A stretch of 60,564 nucleotides of DNA. It comes from Flavobacterium aquidurense. GTDB taxonomy: Bacteria; Bacteroidota; Bacteroidia; Flavobacteriales; Flavobacteriaceae. The notes beneath the pieces were generated by a model. The model worked only from the letters and a program-made list of their open reading frames with translations. It had not been told where the DNA came from and ran no database searches. The stretch spans positions 1-60,564 of the forward strand of contig FNPS01000017.1 of NCBI GenBank assembly GCA_900107365.1, in the 5' to 3' direction. Each line of letters opens with the position of its first letter. The first letter of the stretch is position 1. Shown piece after piece: positions 29,038-37,269 of this stretch. The translations under genes were made by a program, and so were the position numbers.

Positions 29038-29070
29038 AAACCGTCTCATTTCTGAGACGGTTTTTTTTAT
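29038..29070 (+). terminator. Intrinsic terminator of susCD pair 2
   Basis: AAACCGTCTCA pairs with TGAGACGGTTT around a 4-base loop and is followed by a T-run. It is nearly identical in stem to the terminator of pair 1. Confidence 0.9.
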
Positions 29071-29075
29071 TCTGA

Positions 29076-29122
29076 TACAGGGTACAACAGGATAGTTATC
29101 AATGATTTAATGGATAAATTTG
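29076..29122 (+). promoter_or_regulatory. Operator copy 4 with orphan promoter
   Basis: CAGGGTACAACAGGATAGTT lies at 29078-29097, and a -7 box TAAATTTG (29115-29122) sits exactly 22 bp after CAGGA. GATAAATTTGAGT is identical to the susCD pair 2 promoter at the same distance. No gene starts directly behind it; the next ORF is 440 bp away, beyond a terminator. Confidence 0.65.
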
Positions 29123-29127
29123 AGTGT

Positions 29128-29227
29128 TAAATTTTTTAATAAAAATGGTTTGGAATTTAAGTGGTAATTGGTAAAATTAAGTGGTTTTAATTTTACAAAA
29201 GGCAGTAACTCGGTTACTGCCTTTTTT
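29128..29227 (+). ncRNA. Candidate small RNA or relic susC leader
   Basis: Transcription from the orphan promoter should begin a few bases after 29122 and meet the intrinsic terminator at 29197-29227, giving a transcript of about 100 nt. It has no usable ORF. It could be a small regulatory RNA controlled by the PUL operator, or the remains of a third susCD promoter whose genes were lost. The exact ends are inferred. Confidence 0.35.
29197..29227 (+). terminator. Intrinsic terminator behind the orphan promoter
   Basis: GGCAGTAAC / GTTACTGCC is a perfect 9-bp stem with loop TCG, extended by A-T pairs and followed by T6. There is no ORF just upstream, so it must end a non-coding transcript or catch read-through from susD. 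Confidence 0.85.
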
Positions 29228-29302
29228 GTTTTAAATACATTGATACAATTTTAGGATAATTCTATAAATTAAAATGCTTTTTTTTTATACAGATTTCAAA
29301 TA

Positions 29303-29430
29303 TAGCCCGAGGTTTCAACCTTGGGATACATAGTATGTCACATAGAGATTTTCGTGCGAAGATTTTCCATGAAAATTATTATAAGAATCGCAATTACATA
29401 TTGCAATCGCAATGTTAAAACCTTGGGCTA
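29303..29430. repeat. Imperfect palindromic intergenic element
   Basis: TAGCCCGAGGTTTCAAC at 29303 has an inverted copy at 29414-29430 with 15 of 17 bases matching. The left end also folds on itself (CGAGGTTTCAACCTTGGG). It looks like a dispersed non-coding repeat. The gap 29014-29563 also holds the pair 2 terminator and the orphan promoter. Confidence 0.5.
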
Positions 29431-29563
29431 CGTTTATAAAATGTTGACCCATAATAACGTTTCGCGAAACCAAAGTATTCTCGAAATAAACAGGGAAGCA
29501 CAGGATACCGATATCGATTTAGTAGCATATCTTTAAAGTTTTAGTATTAAAATTACATTACCG

Positions 29564-31096
29564 ATGATTTATTTGAAAAATATTTGCTTTTTATTACTTG
29601 TTTTAGGCTTTAAATTGACACTTTGTGCTCAGGTAAAATTGCCTGCTTTGGTAGCAGATAATATGGTTTTACAACAGAATTCAAAAGTAAATTTATGGGG
29701 ATGGGCGTCTCCAAATGAAAAAATAAACATTCAGCTAGGCTGGCAAAATACTTCAATAGATGTATTGGCAAATGCGGATGGAAACTGGAAGATTAGCGTT
29801 GATACACCACAAGGTAGTGACAAACCGTATACAATCTCTATTCAGGCTTCTAATAAAATTGTGCTGAATAATGTACTTATCGGAGAAATATGGATTTGCT
29901 CTGGTCAGTCTAATATGTATTTTCCTGTCGGGAAGGAAGACGGAACCTGGAAAACAGGCGTAAAAAATTATGAAGAAGAACTTAAAAATGCTTCTTATCC
30001 AAATATCAGATTGTTTACTGTGGCTACAAATGCTTCCCCAAGACCATTAGACGATGTAAACGGTTCCTGGAAAGAATGTTCGCCAACAAATGTTTATACT
30101 TTTTCTGCTGTCGCTTATTTCTTTGGAAGAGAATTATACCAAAAATTAAAAGTTCCAATCGGATTAATTTCGACTTCGTGGGGTGGTACCAAAGCAGAAG
30201 CGTGGACGGCCCAGAATATTTTAGAAGAAAATACAGATTTTTTACCGATTCTGGAACAAGATGCTAAAAATGAAAAGCTGTATCAGGAAAAACTGGAAAC
30301 GTATTATTTGAATGTAAAGAATGAGCGAATTGCCAATGCAAACGATTTATCTAAAATTCAATTAAAAAAGCCTAAAAAAGAAGCAAATAAAACATCCTTC
30401 GTGTTGTATAATGCGATGCTTCATCCAATAACGAATTACACAATGAAAGGGGTAATCTGGTATCAGGGCGAAAGTAATGCTGAAAAAGCATTTTTGTACA
30501 GAAGCCTCTTTCCTGCAATGGTAAAAAGTTGGCGAGACGAATGGAAACAAGGTGATTTTCCATTTTATTATGTACAGATTGCACCGCATAAAGGTCAGAA
30601 TCCTGACATAAGAGAAGCACAATTAATTGCTTCAAAAACGATTTCAAATGCTGGAATGGTCGTTACTACAGATGTTGGCAACGCGACCAATATTCATCCG
30701 ATAGACAAACAAACCGTAGGTTACAGATTGGGTCTTATTGCCAGAGCGAAAACCTATGGTGAAGACAAATTAGTGTTTTCAGGGCCACTTTACAATCATC
30801 TAAAAATTAAAAAAGATAAAATTCAATTGTTTTTTGATGATGTAGATTCCGGTTTCAAAAAGCCATCAGATGATTTAAAAGAATTTGAAATTGCAGGAAG
30901 CGATCAGGTTTTTTATCCGGCACAGGCAAAAATTGATGGAAAAACGATTTTGGTTTCTTCATCAAAAGTAAAAAATCCGGCAGCAGTTCGTTTTGCCTGG
31001 AAAGCAGTTCCTGAACCTAATTTATTCAATAGTGAAAATTTACCGGCATCACCTTTCAGAACAGACGATTGGGAAGTTGGAGTTCAAAAGAAATAA
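29564..31096 (+). CDS. SASA-family (sialate O-acetylesterase-like) carbohydrate acetylesterase
   Basis: 510 residues with a signal peptide (ends LTLCAQ). The N-terminal beta domain is VKLPALVADNMVLQQNSKVNLWGWA. The SGNH-type catalytic core has IWICSGQSNMYFP with the nucleophile Ser116, then STSWGGTKAEAWT, VIWYQGESNAEKAFLYR and the late DVGNATNIHPIDKQTVGYRLG carrying the catalytic His. The family is named for sialic acid, but members in pectin PULs deacetylate plant glycans. In this setting acetylated pectin is the likely substrate (inference). It starts a run of plus-strand genes and is 1 bp from the next gene. Confidence 0.88.
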   Translation: MIYLKNICFLLLVLGFKLTLCAQVKLPALVADNMVLQQNSKVNLWGWASPNEKINIQLGWQNTSIDVLANADGNWKISVDTPQGSDKPYTISIQASNKIVLNNVLIGEIWICSGQSNMYFPVGKEDGTWKTGVKNYEEELKNASYPNIRLFTVATNASPRPLDDVNGSWKECSPTNVYTFSAVAYFFGRELYQKLKVPIGLISTSWGGTKAEAWTAQNILEENTDFLPILEQDAKNEKLYQEKLETYYLNVKNERIANANDLSKIQLKKPKKEANKTSFVLYNAMLHPITNYTMKGVIWYQGESNAEKAFLYRSLFPAMVKSWRDEWKQGDFPFYYVQIAPHKGQNPDIREAQLIASKTISNAGMVVTTDVGNATNIHPIDKQTVGYRLGLIARAKTYGEDKLVFSGPLYNHLKIKKDKIQLFFDDVDSGFKKPSDDLKEFEIAGSDQVFYPAQAKIDGKTILVSSSKVKNPAAVRFAWKAVPEPNLFNSENLPASPFRTDDWEVGVQKK

Positions 31097-31097
31097 A

Positions 31098-32168
31098 ATG
31101 AATCGAAGAAAATTTATCATAGGAAATTCACTTGCCGTCATGGCGTTATGCCTTCCGTTTCCGGTTATGTCCAATGATTTTATGGAGGATCCGAAACTTT
31201 CCGATTTTGAGAAAAGTCTTCGACCAGTTGGCCGCGCCCTTGAATTTGAAGATTATTATGTTTGGTGTAATAGCCCAATCGAAGGTCCGGACGGTAAAAT
31301 TCATGTGTTTTTTTCCAGATGGCCAAAAGCAAAAGGAATGAGTGGCTGGATCAGCAGTTCTGAAATTGCACATGCCGTTTCTGATAAACCAGAAGGACCC
31401 TATGAATATGTAAGTACAATTTTGGCACCACGAGGTGAAGGTTTCTGGGATGCAACAACCTGTCATAATCCGAGTATTCATTTTGTGGATGGAAAATATG
31501 CTTTGTTTTTTATGGGAAATTCTAATGGAAAAATGAATACCAAACGAGTGGGATTAGCAACAGCAGATTCACTTTATGGCCCATGGGAAAGATCTGATAA
31601 ACCTTTATTGCTCCCTGGAAATCAAGGAGAATGGGATGATCTTTTAACCACAAATCCTTCTTTTATAAAACATCCAAATGGTGAATATTGGTTGTACTAC
31701 AAATCGTTAGATACGGAGAATTACGAACATCCAAAATTCCCTATTAAAGGAAATAGAAAATACGGATTAGCAATTTCAAAATCATTACACGGCCCTTATG
31801 AAAAATATAAAAATAATCCTGTAGTTGATTTTTCTAAACTAGGAGATAATAAACAATGTGAAGACGCTTTTGTCTGGTATGAAAATAAGAAATTCAAAAT
31901 GTTAGCCCGCGATATGGGTGTTTTTGGAATGGATAATGGTTTATATATGGACTCTGATGATGGCATTCATTGGAGCGATCCTTTAATTTCATATCAGCCT
32001 TTAAACAAATATATAAAGCAGCCCGAAGCACCAAAACACTTAAACAGATATGGTCGTGGAGAACGTCCGCAATTGTTATTTCAAAACGGAAAAGCAACTT
32101 ATTTATTTATGGCTTCGCAGGGAGGAAAATATGAAACTGCTTCGGGGTTTATTTTTAAAATAGTTTAA
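31098..32168 (+). CDS. GH43/GH117-like five-bladed propeller glycosidase
   Basis: 356 residues. I start it at ATG 31098, one base after the upstream stop. The frame is open 35 codons further back but only through the upstream gene. The N-terminus MNRRKFIIGNSLAVMALCLPF resembles a twin-arginine-like or ordinary signal. Propeller-blade motifs are FEDYYVWCNSPIEGPDGKIHVFFSRW, CHNPSIHFVDGKYALFFMGNS, TNPSFIKHPNGEYWLYYKS, CEDAFVWYENKKFKMLARDM and ERPQLLFQNGKATYLFMAS. These suggest a GH43 or GH117-like fold, with no clear match to a characterised activity. It forms an operon with the esterase and RhaM. Confidence 0.7.
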   Translation: MNRRKFIIGNSLAVMALCLPFPVMSNDFMEDPKLSDFEKSLRPVGRALEFEDYYVWCNSPIEGPDGKIHVFFSRWPKAKGMSGWISSSEIAHAVSDKPEGPYEYVSTILAPRGEGFWDATTCHNPSIHFVDGKYALFFMGNSNGKMNTKRVGLATADSLYGPWERSDKPLLLPGNQGEWDDLLTTNPSFIKHPNGEYWLYYKSLDTENYEHPKFPIKGNRKYGLAISKSLHGPYEKYKNNPVVDFSKLGDNKQCEDAFVWYENKKFKMLARDMGVFGMDNGLYMDSDDGIHWSDPLISYQPLNKYIKQPEAPKHLNRYGRGERPQLLFQNGKATYLFMASQGGKYETASGFIFKIV

Positions 32169-32192
32169 AAGAAGATAAAATTTTACTAAAAA

Positions 32193-32522
32193 ATGGAAAA
32201 TAAAACAATAATCAGAAATGCTTTCAAAATGCAACTAAAACCTGGTTTTGAAGCAGAGTATAAAAAGAGACATGACGAAATCTGGCCGGAACTACAATCT
32301 TTACTTTCAGAAACCGGAATTCAGGATTATAGTATTTTTTTGGATGAAGAAACACTGATACTTTTTGCTGTTCAAAAAATTAGTTCCGATTTTGATGAAA
32401 AGTTATTGCCCAATCATCCAATAGTTAAAAAGTGGTGGGCTTACATGGGAGATATCATGGAAACAAATCCAGATAATTCGCCAATTGCCATTTCGTTAAA
32501 AGAGGTTTTTCATTTAGATTAA
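32193..32522 (+). CDS. rhaM: L-rhamnose mutarotase
   Basis: 109 residues, cytoplasmic, the normal size. It interconverts the alpha and beta anomers of L-rhamnose so that the isomerase can use it. Family marks are FEAEYKKRHDEIWPEL, with His27 in the position of the catalytic His, and the late VKKWWAYMGDIMETNPDNSP. It lies 24 bp after the propeller gene and ties the PUL to rhamnose catabolism, along with rhaT and the aldolase at the right end. Confidence 0.93.
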   Translation: MENKTIIRNAFKMQLKPGFEAEYKKRHDEIWPELQSLLSETGIQDYSIFLDEETLILFAVQKISSDFDEKLLPNHPIVKKWWAYMGDIMETNPDNSPIAISLKEVFHLD

Positions 32523-32530
32523 ATTATCTT

Positions 32531-32690
32531 GAAAAATGTGAAATGAAAAATGAAAAATGTGAAATGAAAAATGTGAAATGAAAAATGTGAAATGAAAAAT
32601 GAAAAATGTGAAATGAAAAATGAAAATTGTGAAATGAAAAATGAAAATTGTGAAATGAAAAATGTGAAATGAAAAATGTGAAATGTGAAA
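32531..32690 (+). repeat. Tandem repeat array after rhaM
   Basis: Units of GTGAAATGAAAAAT and TGAAAAAT alternate for about 160 bp, starting 8 bases after the rhaM stop. TGA appears in every forward frame. It fills most of the gap to the DUF4861 gene. Confidence 0.9.
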
Positions 32691-32729
32691 CATAAAACAT
32701 GAAAGAAAGAAAACTTGAAACAAAATAAA

Positions 32730-34016
32730 ATGAAAACAAACTTATATCTTACAATCGCTTTAACAGCAACTATTTTGTCAAGTTGTAAAGCACAACAAAA
32801 AACAAAAGGAACTACAATTACCTTAAAAAATACTTCTGAGCTAGTAGTGCCGCAAAAAGCAATTACAATCAAAAGAAGCCAGCTGTCGGTAAAAGAAACC
32901 GGAACAGTTTATCCGATTTTAATTTATAAAAACGATACTATTCCGGCACAAGTCAATGATTTGGATGGCGACGGAAAATGGGATGAGCTTTTTCTGGTAA
33001 CTGATTTTGCTCCAAACGAAAAGAAAACGGTTGAATTAAAATGGTCTACTGTTGACCCTAAGTTTCCAATAAAAACAAGTGCTCGTTTCGGAAAAAGAGA
33101 AGGTAAAAATTTACCCGTGAAACCCGCTACCGAAGAGGTTCTAATGGCAAATGAAGTGCATAAAGCATTAGGTTTCCAGAGATATCAAACTGATGGGCCA
33201 ACATGGGAAAATGACAAAGTAGGTTTCAGACATTATTTGGATGGAAGAAATTCAAAAGATGTTTTTGGAAAAAAAATACCTGCGATTACGCCAGAAGATG
33301 TCGGAATTAACAGCAAAGGTGCCGTAGAAGATAATTACCATGTGATGTACGATTGGGGAAGAGATATTTTTCCTGTTGGAAATTCCGTTGGTTTGGGAGG
33401 CTACGCTTTATTGATCAACGACAAAATTAACCGACTAGGAATTTTGACAAATGACACTTTGAATAATGTCGAAAAAACAACTTTTAAAATTGTAAGCGAA
33501 GGTCCGGTTAATTCGGTTTTAAGCTATAAATATCAAAATTGGGAAGCTTCAGGAAACAAATATCAGGTTCAGGAAACAACATCAATCTGGCCGGGAATGT
33601 ACGGTTATAAAAACACAGTTAAGATTGATGGCCTTAAAGGAAAAGAAACTTTTCTGGCAGCAATTTCAAACCTGAACAATAAAAATCCTTTGAAAGTTGT
33701 TGACGCGGGAGATTGGGTTTGCCTTATTCAACATGATTATTTAACCTACGAACGAACATGGATTTTAGGAACAGCGATTTTGGTTCCGAAGAAATTATAT
33801 CAAGGTTATATTGAAGCTCCTAAAACAGGACAATTGACAGATTCTTATCTGGCAAAACTAACAATAGAAAACAATAAAGAAATCAGTTATTACGCAATAG
33901 CGGGTTGGGAATTGAGCGCCGACCCAAACTTTAAGGATTCCGCTTATTTCAGCAATTATGTAACCACTTTGGCGAAACAACTTTCAGTCAAAATAACTGT
34001 TGACGTAAGTAAATAA
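32730..34016 (+). CDS. DUF4861 lipoprotein of pectin loci
   Basis: 428 residues from ATG 32730; the frame opens 5 codons earlier at a TTG. The lipoprotein signal is MKTNLYLTIALTATILSSC. The body matches the DUF4861 plan: PILIYKNDTIPAQVNDLDGDGKWDELFLVTDF near the start, FQRYQTDGPTWENDKVGFRHYLDGRNSKDVFGK, YDWGRDIFPVGNSVGLGGYAL, and late PKTGQLTDSYLAKLTIEN ... YAIAGWELSADP. DUF4861 genes recur in pectin and ulvan-type PULs beside GH105. The role is unproven, but binding or cleaving uronate oligosaccharides is likely. Confidence 0.8.
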   Translation: MKTNLYLTIALTATILSSCKAQQKTKGTTITLKNTSELVVPQKAITIKRSQLSVKETGTVYPILIYKNDTIPAQVNDLDGDGKWDELFLVTDFAPNEKKTVELKWSTVDPKFPIKTSARFGKREGKNLPVKPATEEVLMANEVHKALGFQRYQTDGPTWENDKVGFRHYLDGRNSKDVFGKKIPAITPEDVGINSKGAVEDNYHVMYDWGRDIFPVGNSVGLGGYALLINDKINRLGILTNDTLNNVEKTTFKIVSEGPVNSVLSYKYQNWEASGNKYQVQETTSIWPGMYGYKNTVKIDGLKGKETFLAAISNLNNKNPLKVVDAGDWVCLIQHDYLTYERTWILGTAILVPKKLYQGYIEAPKTGQLTDSYLAKLTIENNKEISYYAIAGWELSADPNFKDSAYFSNYVTTLAKQLSVKITVDVSK

Positions 34017-34046
34017 ATTTCATTTAACTAAACTAACACACTAGCC

Positions 34047-35399
34047 ATGAATTATAAATCAACCAAAATTATAGCCTTATTTGCGTTTGGAGTTTGTACA
34101 GCTGTAAATGCACAGAAAACGGATGCCACTGCACCATTGCATCTAATGCAGCCAGATTATCCAACACCATATGTCATTCCGCAAAAGGAAAGTATAAAAG
34201 TGGTATTAGACAGAGTCTATAATTTTTTAGATAAAAATTCGGCTTCTAAAATTGTAGATGCCAATACAAAAGTGGCTATTACAGATTATAAAAAAAGGAA
34301 TCAGGACATTGTGTTTGAGCCCGGTGCGTTTCGATTGACCAGTTACGAATGGGGCGTTACATATGCCGGAATGCTTTTGGCTTCTAAAGCTACAGGCGAA
34401 AAATACTTTGCCGATTATACCAATAAGAGAATACAGTTGATCGCTGATATCGCTGCCAATTATGATGAAAAAAACATCAAGGACAAAGACATGCTCAAAA
34501 CGCTTCACCCTGAAGCGTTAGATTTTGCAGGTGCACTTTGTGCTGCATTTATCAAAGCAAAAAAAGAAGGTTTAAAAGCGAATGCTGATCCTTTTATTAA
34601 CAATTATATTGATTTTATCAGCAACAAACAATTTAGATTAAAAGACGGAACCTTAGCCCGAAACAGACCACAGGACAATACACTTTGGCTGGACGATATG
34701 TTTATGAGTGTACCGGCACTTGCCCAAATGGGAAGCGCTACCGGAGATGTAAAATATTTTGATGATGCCGTAAAGCAAGTGAATCAGTTCTCTAAAAGAA
34801 TGTTCAACGAACAAAAAGGCATTTATATGCACGGCTGGGTAGAGTCAATGTCGGTGCATCCTCAGTTTCATTGGGCGAGAGCCAATGGTTGGGCAGTTAT
34901 GACAATGGTAGAATTATTAGAAGTTCTTCCAAAAAATCATCCCGGATACCCTCAGGTTTTGGCGCAATTGCAAAAACATATTGCTGGTTTGGTTCAATAT
35001 CAGGATGGAACAGGTTTTTGGCATCAGTTATTAGATAAAAATGACACCTATTTAGAAACTTCTGCAACTGCCATTTATGCCTATTCTATTGCAAGAGCGA
35101 TTAATCGTGGTTATGTGGATAAAATGACTTATGCGCCAGCAGTTTTACTAGCGTGGAATGCAGTAGCAACAAAAGTAAACGACAAAGGTCAGGTAGAAGG
35201 AACCTGTGTTGGAACCGGAATGGGTTTTGATCCTGCTTTCTATTATTATCGTCCTGTAAGTGTCTTTGCGGCTCACGGTTACGGACCCGTTTTATTAGCT
35301 GGAGCCGAAGTGATTTTGTTGTTGAATGATAGTCAGTTCCAAATAAATGACAGTTCAATTCAATTAAAAATTGAAGGAAAAAATAATTTACATAAATAA
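34047..35399 (+). CDS. GH105 unsaturated rhamnogalacturonyl hydrolase (copy 2)
   Basis: 450 residues with a signal peptide (ends AVNAQ). GH105 features are FRLTSYEWGVTYAGMLLASKA, LWLDDMFMSVPALAQMGSATGD (conserved Asp in LDD), WARANGWAVMTMVELLEVLP and ETSATAIYAYSIARAINRG. It is about 80 residues longer than copy 1 and distant from it, so the two probably work on different unsaturated ends. The last ~15 residues (DSQFQINDSSIQLKIEGKNN) look low-complexity and may derive from repeat DNA. It lies 31 bp after the DUF4861 gene. Confidence 0.88.
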   Translation: MNYKSTKIIALFAFGVCTAVNAQKTDATAPLHLMQPDYPTPYVIPQKESIKVVLDRVYNFLDKNSASKIVDANTKVAITDYKKRNQDIVFEPGAFRLTSYEWGVTYAGMLLASKATGEKYFADYTNKRIQLIADIAANYDEKNIKDKDMLKTLHPEALDFAGALCAAFIKAKKEGLKANADPFINNYIDFISNKQFRLKDGTLARNRPQDNTLWLDDMFMSVPALAQMGSATGDVKYFDDAVKQVNQFSKRMFNEQKGIYMHGWVESMSVHPQFHWARANGWAVMTMVELLEVLPKNHPGYPQVLAQLQKHIAGLVQYQDGTGFWHQLLDKNDTYLETSATAIYAYSIARAINRGYVDKMTYAPAVLLAWNAVATKVNDKGQVEGTCVGTGMGFDPAFYYYRPVSVFAAHGYGPVLLAGAEVILLLNDSQFQINDSSIQLKIEGKNNLHK

Positions 35400-35489
35400 T
35401 GTGAGAGGTTAGAAGTTAAATGGTAGAAGTTTTAGCATTACGTTGAAGCCATTTCTCGAAAAGTCGTAATCCCAAAGTTCAGGGCTTTC

Positions 35490-35593
35490 TTTGTCATCCT
35501 GAGGAACGAAGGATTACACGCGGGATTCGACAAAGATTAGCGAATCTCTTTACGGAACTTCTGGTGTGATCCTTCGTTCCTGAGGATGACAAA
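35490..35593. repeat. ~105-bp palindromic element, copy A
   Basis: 30-bp arms begin TTTGTCATCCTGAGGAAC and recur inverted at the right end with 2 mismatches. Copies B (38683) and C (55634) have related arms and related inner sequence. It may form a long hairpin. Confidence 0.85.
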
Positions 35594-35654
35594 TTAAAAT
35601 TTTGTGTCTTAGTGTCTTTGTGGCAAAAGCAGCGTTCAATCAAACAAAAAACTT

Positions 35655-36995
35655 ATGAAATTAAAAACATCCCTAAATATACTTTTCCTCTCATTCACCA
35701 TTATAACTTTTGGTCAGATTGGAACTCGCTTCCCATCAGAAAAAAAGATTATCAAAGATCCGGTAACTGGTGTTGATTTAATTTTTCTGACTACTAAATC
35801 GGCTGGTGATTCTAAAACCTATCCAACACATCCGCAATGGACTGCAGATGGAGAATGGTTGATTTTTAGGTCTAAGAGAGCCAATGATGAAGCGATGGCG
35901 GTGAATGAAAAGTCGGGTGTAATAGTTCAGGTGACCGAAGGTGGTTATACAGGAACTTTATGCATGGCACAAAAATCGATGAAATTGTATTTTATGCGCA
36001 AAGCAGAAGGCGATAAAATGCAAATTATGGAAGTGAATTTAGAGGGCATTTTTAAAGACAGTCAGGCCGGAAAGATGAGACCGGTTTCTGCTTATGAACG
36101 TGTTTGTGGAGTTGCAAATCCAGAAATGGGTGCGTCCGGAGATATGGCTTTAGATGCTGATGAAGAAAAAGTTTATTTTAGAATTGGGAAGGAAGAAGCG
36201 GGCAGACATTTAGATCCAAATATTAAAATTGAGAAAAATTTTGGGCCAAGAAATATGGGCGTAGGCCCTGGTGGAATTAGCAGTATGAATATAAAAACGG
36301 GTGAATTCAAACATGTGATTTCAGTACCCTTTCAGGTTGGCCATATTCAGTCTAATATCTGGAATCCTGGTGAATTGGTTTTTTGTTGGGAAACCGGAGG
36401 AAAATCTCCTCAAAGGACCTGGACGGTTATGGCAGACGGAACAGGATTAAGACCTTTATATCCTGAATCCGATTTTGAGTGGGTAACGCATGAGGCGGTA
36501 ATTTCTAAAGATGAGGTTGCCATGGCGATTATGGGGCATCGAAAAATAGATATTCAAAAGGAAGCCCCAGTTGAAGTTACCGGAAGTACAGAAATAAGAA
36601 ATCCGCAAAATCCGGGTCAGGAAAGCAATTGGGGGAATTCTGGAACACGCGAAAAACCAACAGGCTTAGCCATTGTAAATTTAAGAACTCACGAGATGAT
36701 TATTGCCGGACAAACGAAAAGCGGCAGCGGTTTATGGCATGTACATGGCTCTTCAGATGGCAGATGGGCAGTTGGAGATGATTTTTCGAGAAGTTTATAT
36801 TTAATCGACAGAAAAACAAACGAAATGATCATGCTGACAACAGGACATAAAGACACGGCAGCAGATCATATTCATCCCACTTTTAACAGAGACGGAACTA
36901 AAATTCAAATTCAGTCGGCCATGCTTTCTGCAGATAATAAAACGATGAATATCTGCATTGTAAATGTGCCAAAAGAATGGTTAAAACGTAAATAG
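35655..36995 (+). CDS. PL22-like oligogalacturonate lyase-family beta-propeller
   Basis: 446 residues with a signal peptide (ends TFGQ). A seven-bladed PD40-type propeller is visible: HPQWTADGEWLIFRSKRAND, KLYFMRKAEGDKMQIMEV, ADEEKVYFRIGKEE. Its second half fits the oligogalacturonate lyase pattern: VGHIQSNIWNPGELVFCWETGG, EWVTHEAVISKDEVAMAIMGHR, LWHVHGSSDGRWAVGDD and DHIHPTFNRDGTKIQIQSA, which supply the set of His and Gln residues expected around the metal. It would split short (oligo)galacturonides by beta-elimination. I am sure of the propeller and less sure of the lyase activity. Confidence 0.65.
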   Translation: MKLKTSLNILFLSFTIITFGQIGTRFPSEKKIIKDPVTGVDLIFLTTKSAGDSKTYPTHPQWTADGEWLIFRSKRANDEAMAVNEKSGVIVQVTEGGYTGTLCMAQKSMKLYFMRKAEGDKMQIMEVNLEGIFKDSQAGKMRPVSAYERVCGVANPEMGASGDMALDADEEKVYFRIGKEEAGRHLDPNIKIEKNFGPRNMGVGPGGISSMNIKTGEFKHVISVPFQVGHIQSNIWNPGELVFCWETGGKSPQRTWTVMADGTGLRPLYPESDFEWVTHEAVISKDEVAMAIMGHRKIDIQKEAPVEVTGSTEIRNPQNPGQESNWGNSGTREKPTGLAIVNLRTHEMIIAGQTKSGSGLWHVHGSSDGRWAVGDDFSRSLYLIDRKTNEMIMLTTGHKDTAADHIHPTFNRDGTKIQIQSAMLSADNKTMNICIVNVPKEWLKRK

Positions 36996-37097
36996 AGAAG
37001 AAAGAGAATAGAGTAAAGAGAATAGAGAATAGAGTAAAGAGAATAGAGTAAAGAGAATAGAGTAAAGAGAATAGAGTAAAGTAAAGAGAATAGAATA
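36996..37097 (+). repeat. Tandem repeat array after the PL22-like gene
   Basis: Imperfect copies of AGAATAGAGTAAAG begin directly at the stop codon of the PL22-like gene and run about 100 bp. Every unit carries TAG and TAA. Confidence 0.9.
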
Positions 37098-37118
37098 AAA
37101 CTCTTTCTTTTTCCAATT

Positions 37119-37250
37119 TTGAAAAAAGGAAATTATAAAATGACTGTTTCTGTAACCGGAGAAAGACCAAATTGGTCCGATAAAAGAAAATCAAATTATG
37201 GAAGTACAGGATATTACATTTCTGAAAATCAGATAAAAATAAAAAATTAG
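37119..37250 (+). pseudogene. C-terminal remnant of a lost gene
   Basis: The frame ending at TAG 37248 reads LKKGNYKMTVSVTGERPN and WSDKRKSNYGSTGYYISEN. This looks like the last beta strands of a secreted glycosidase's C-terminal beta-sandwich (compare KGKHTIKVEVNQTG at the end of the GH115 protein here). There is no start region: the frame runs back straight into the tandem array. It is most likely the 3' stump of a CAZyme gene deleted at the array. Confidence 0.5.
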
Positions 37251-37269
37251 ATATTTAAAATAACGTACA

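Noticed and set aside
29321..29536. 71-residue ORF between the orphan promoter and the esterase
   Set aside because: It overlaps the palindromic element, has no recognisable features, and is rich in residues expected from non-coding DNA.
30993..31097. N-terminal extension of the propeller gene
   Set aside because: The extra 35 codons start at TTG inside the upstream esterase gene, and the ATG at 31098 begins a proper export signal.
32531..32690. CRISPR-like array after rhaM
   Set aside because: Units of 8 and 14 bp are contiguous without unique spacers; this is a simple tandem repeat.
32514..32872. Phe/His-rich minus-strand ORFs over the array after rhaM
   Set aside because: They are translations of the tandem repeat (FHISHFSFHIFHF) in several frames, with no conserved features.
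35101..35358. Minus-strand ORF within GH105 copy 2
   Set aside because: Shadow of the enzyme's reading frame with a composition unlike a real protein.
37204..37216. Eighth operator copy (AGTACAGGATATT) before GH28
   Set aside because: It lies in the codons of the gene remnant (GSTGYY), lacks the palindromic right half, and has no -7 box at the 22-bp distance; a chance match is more likely.
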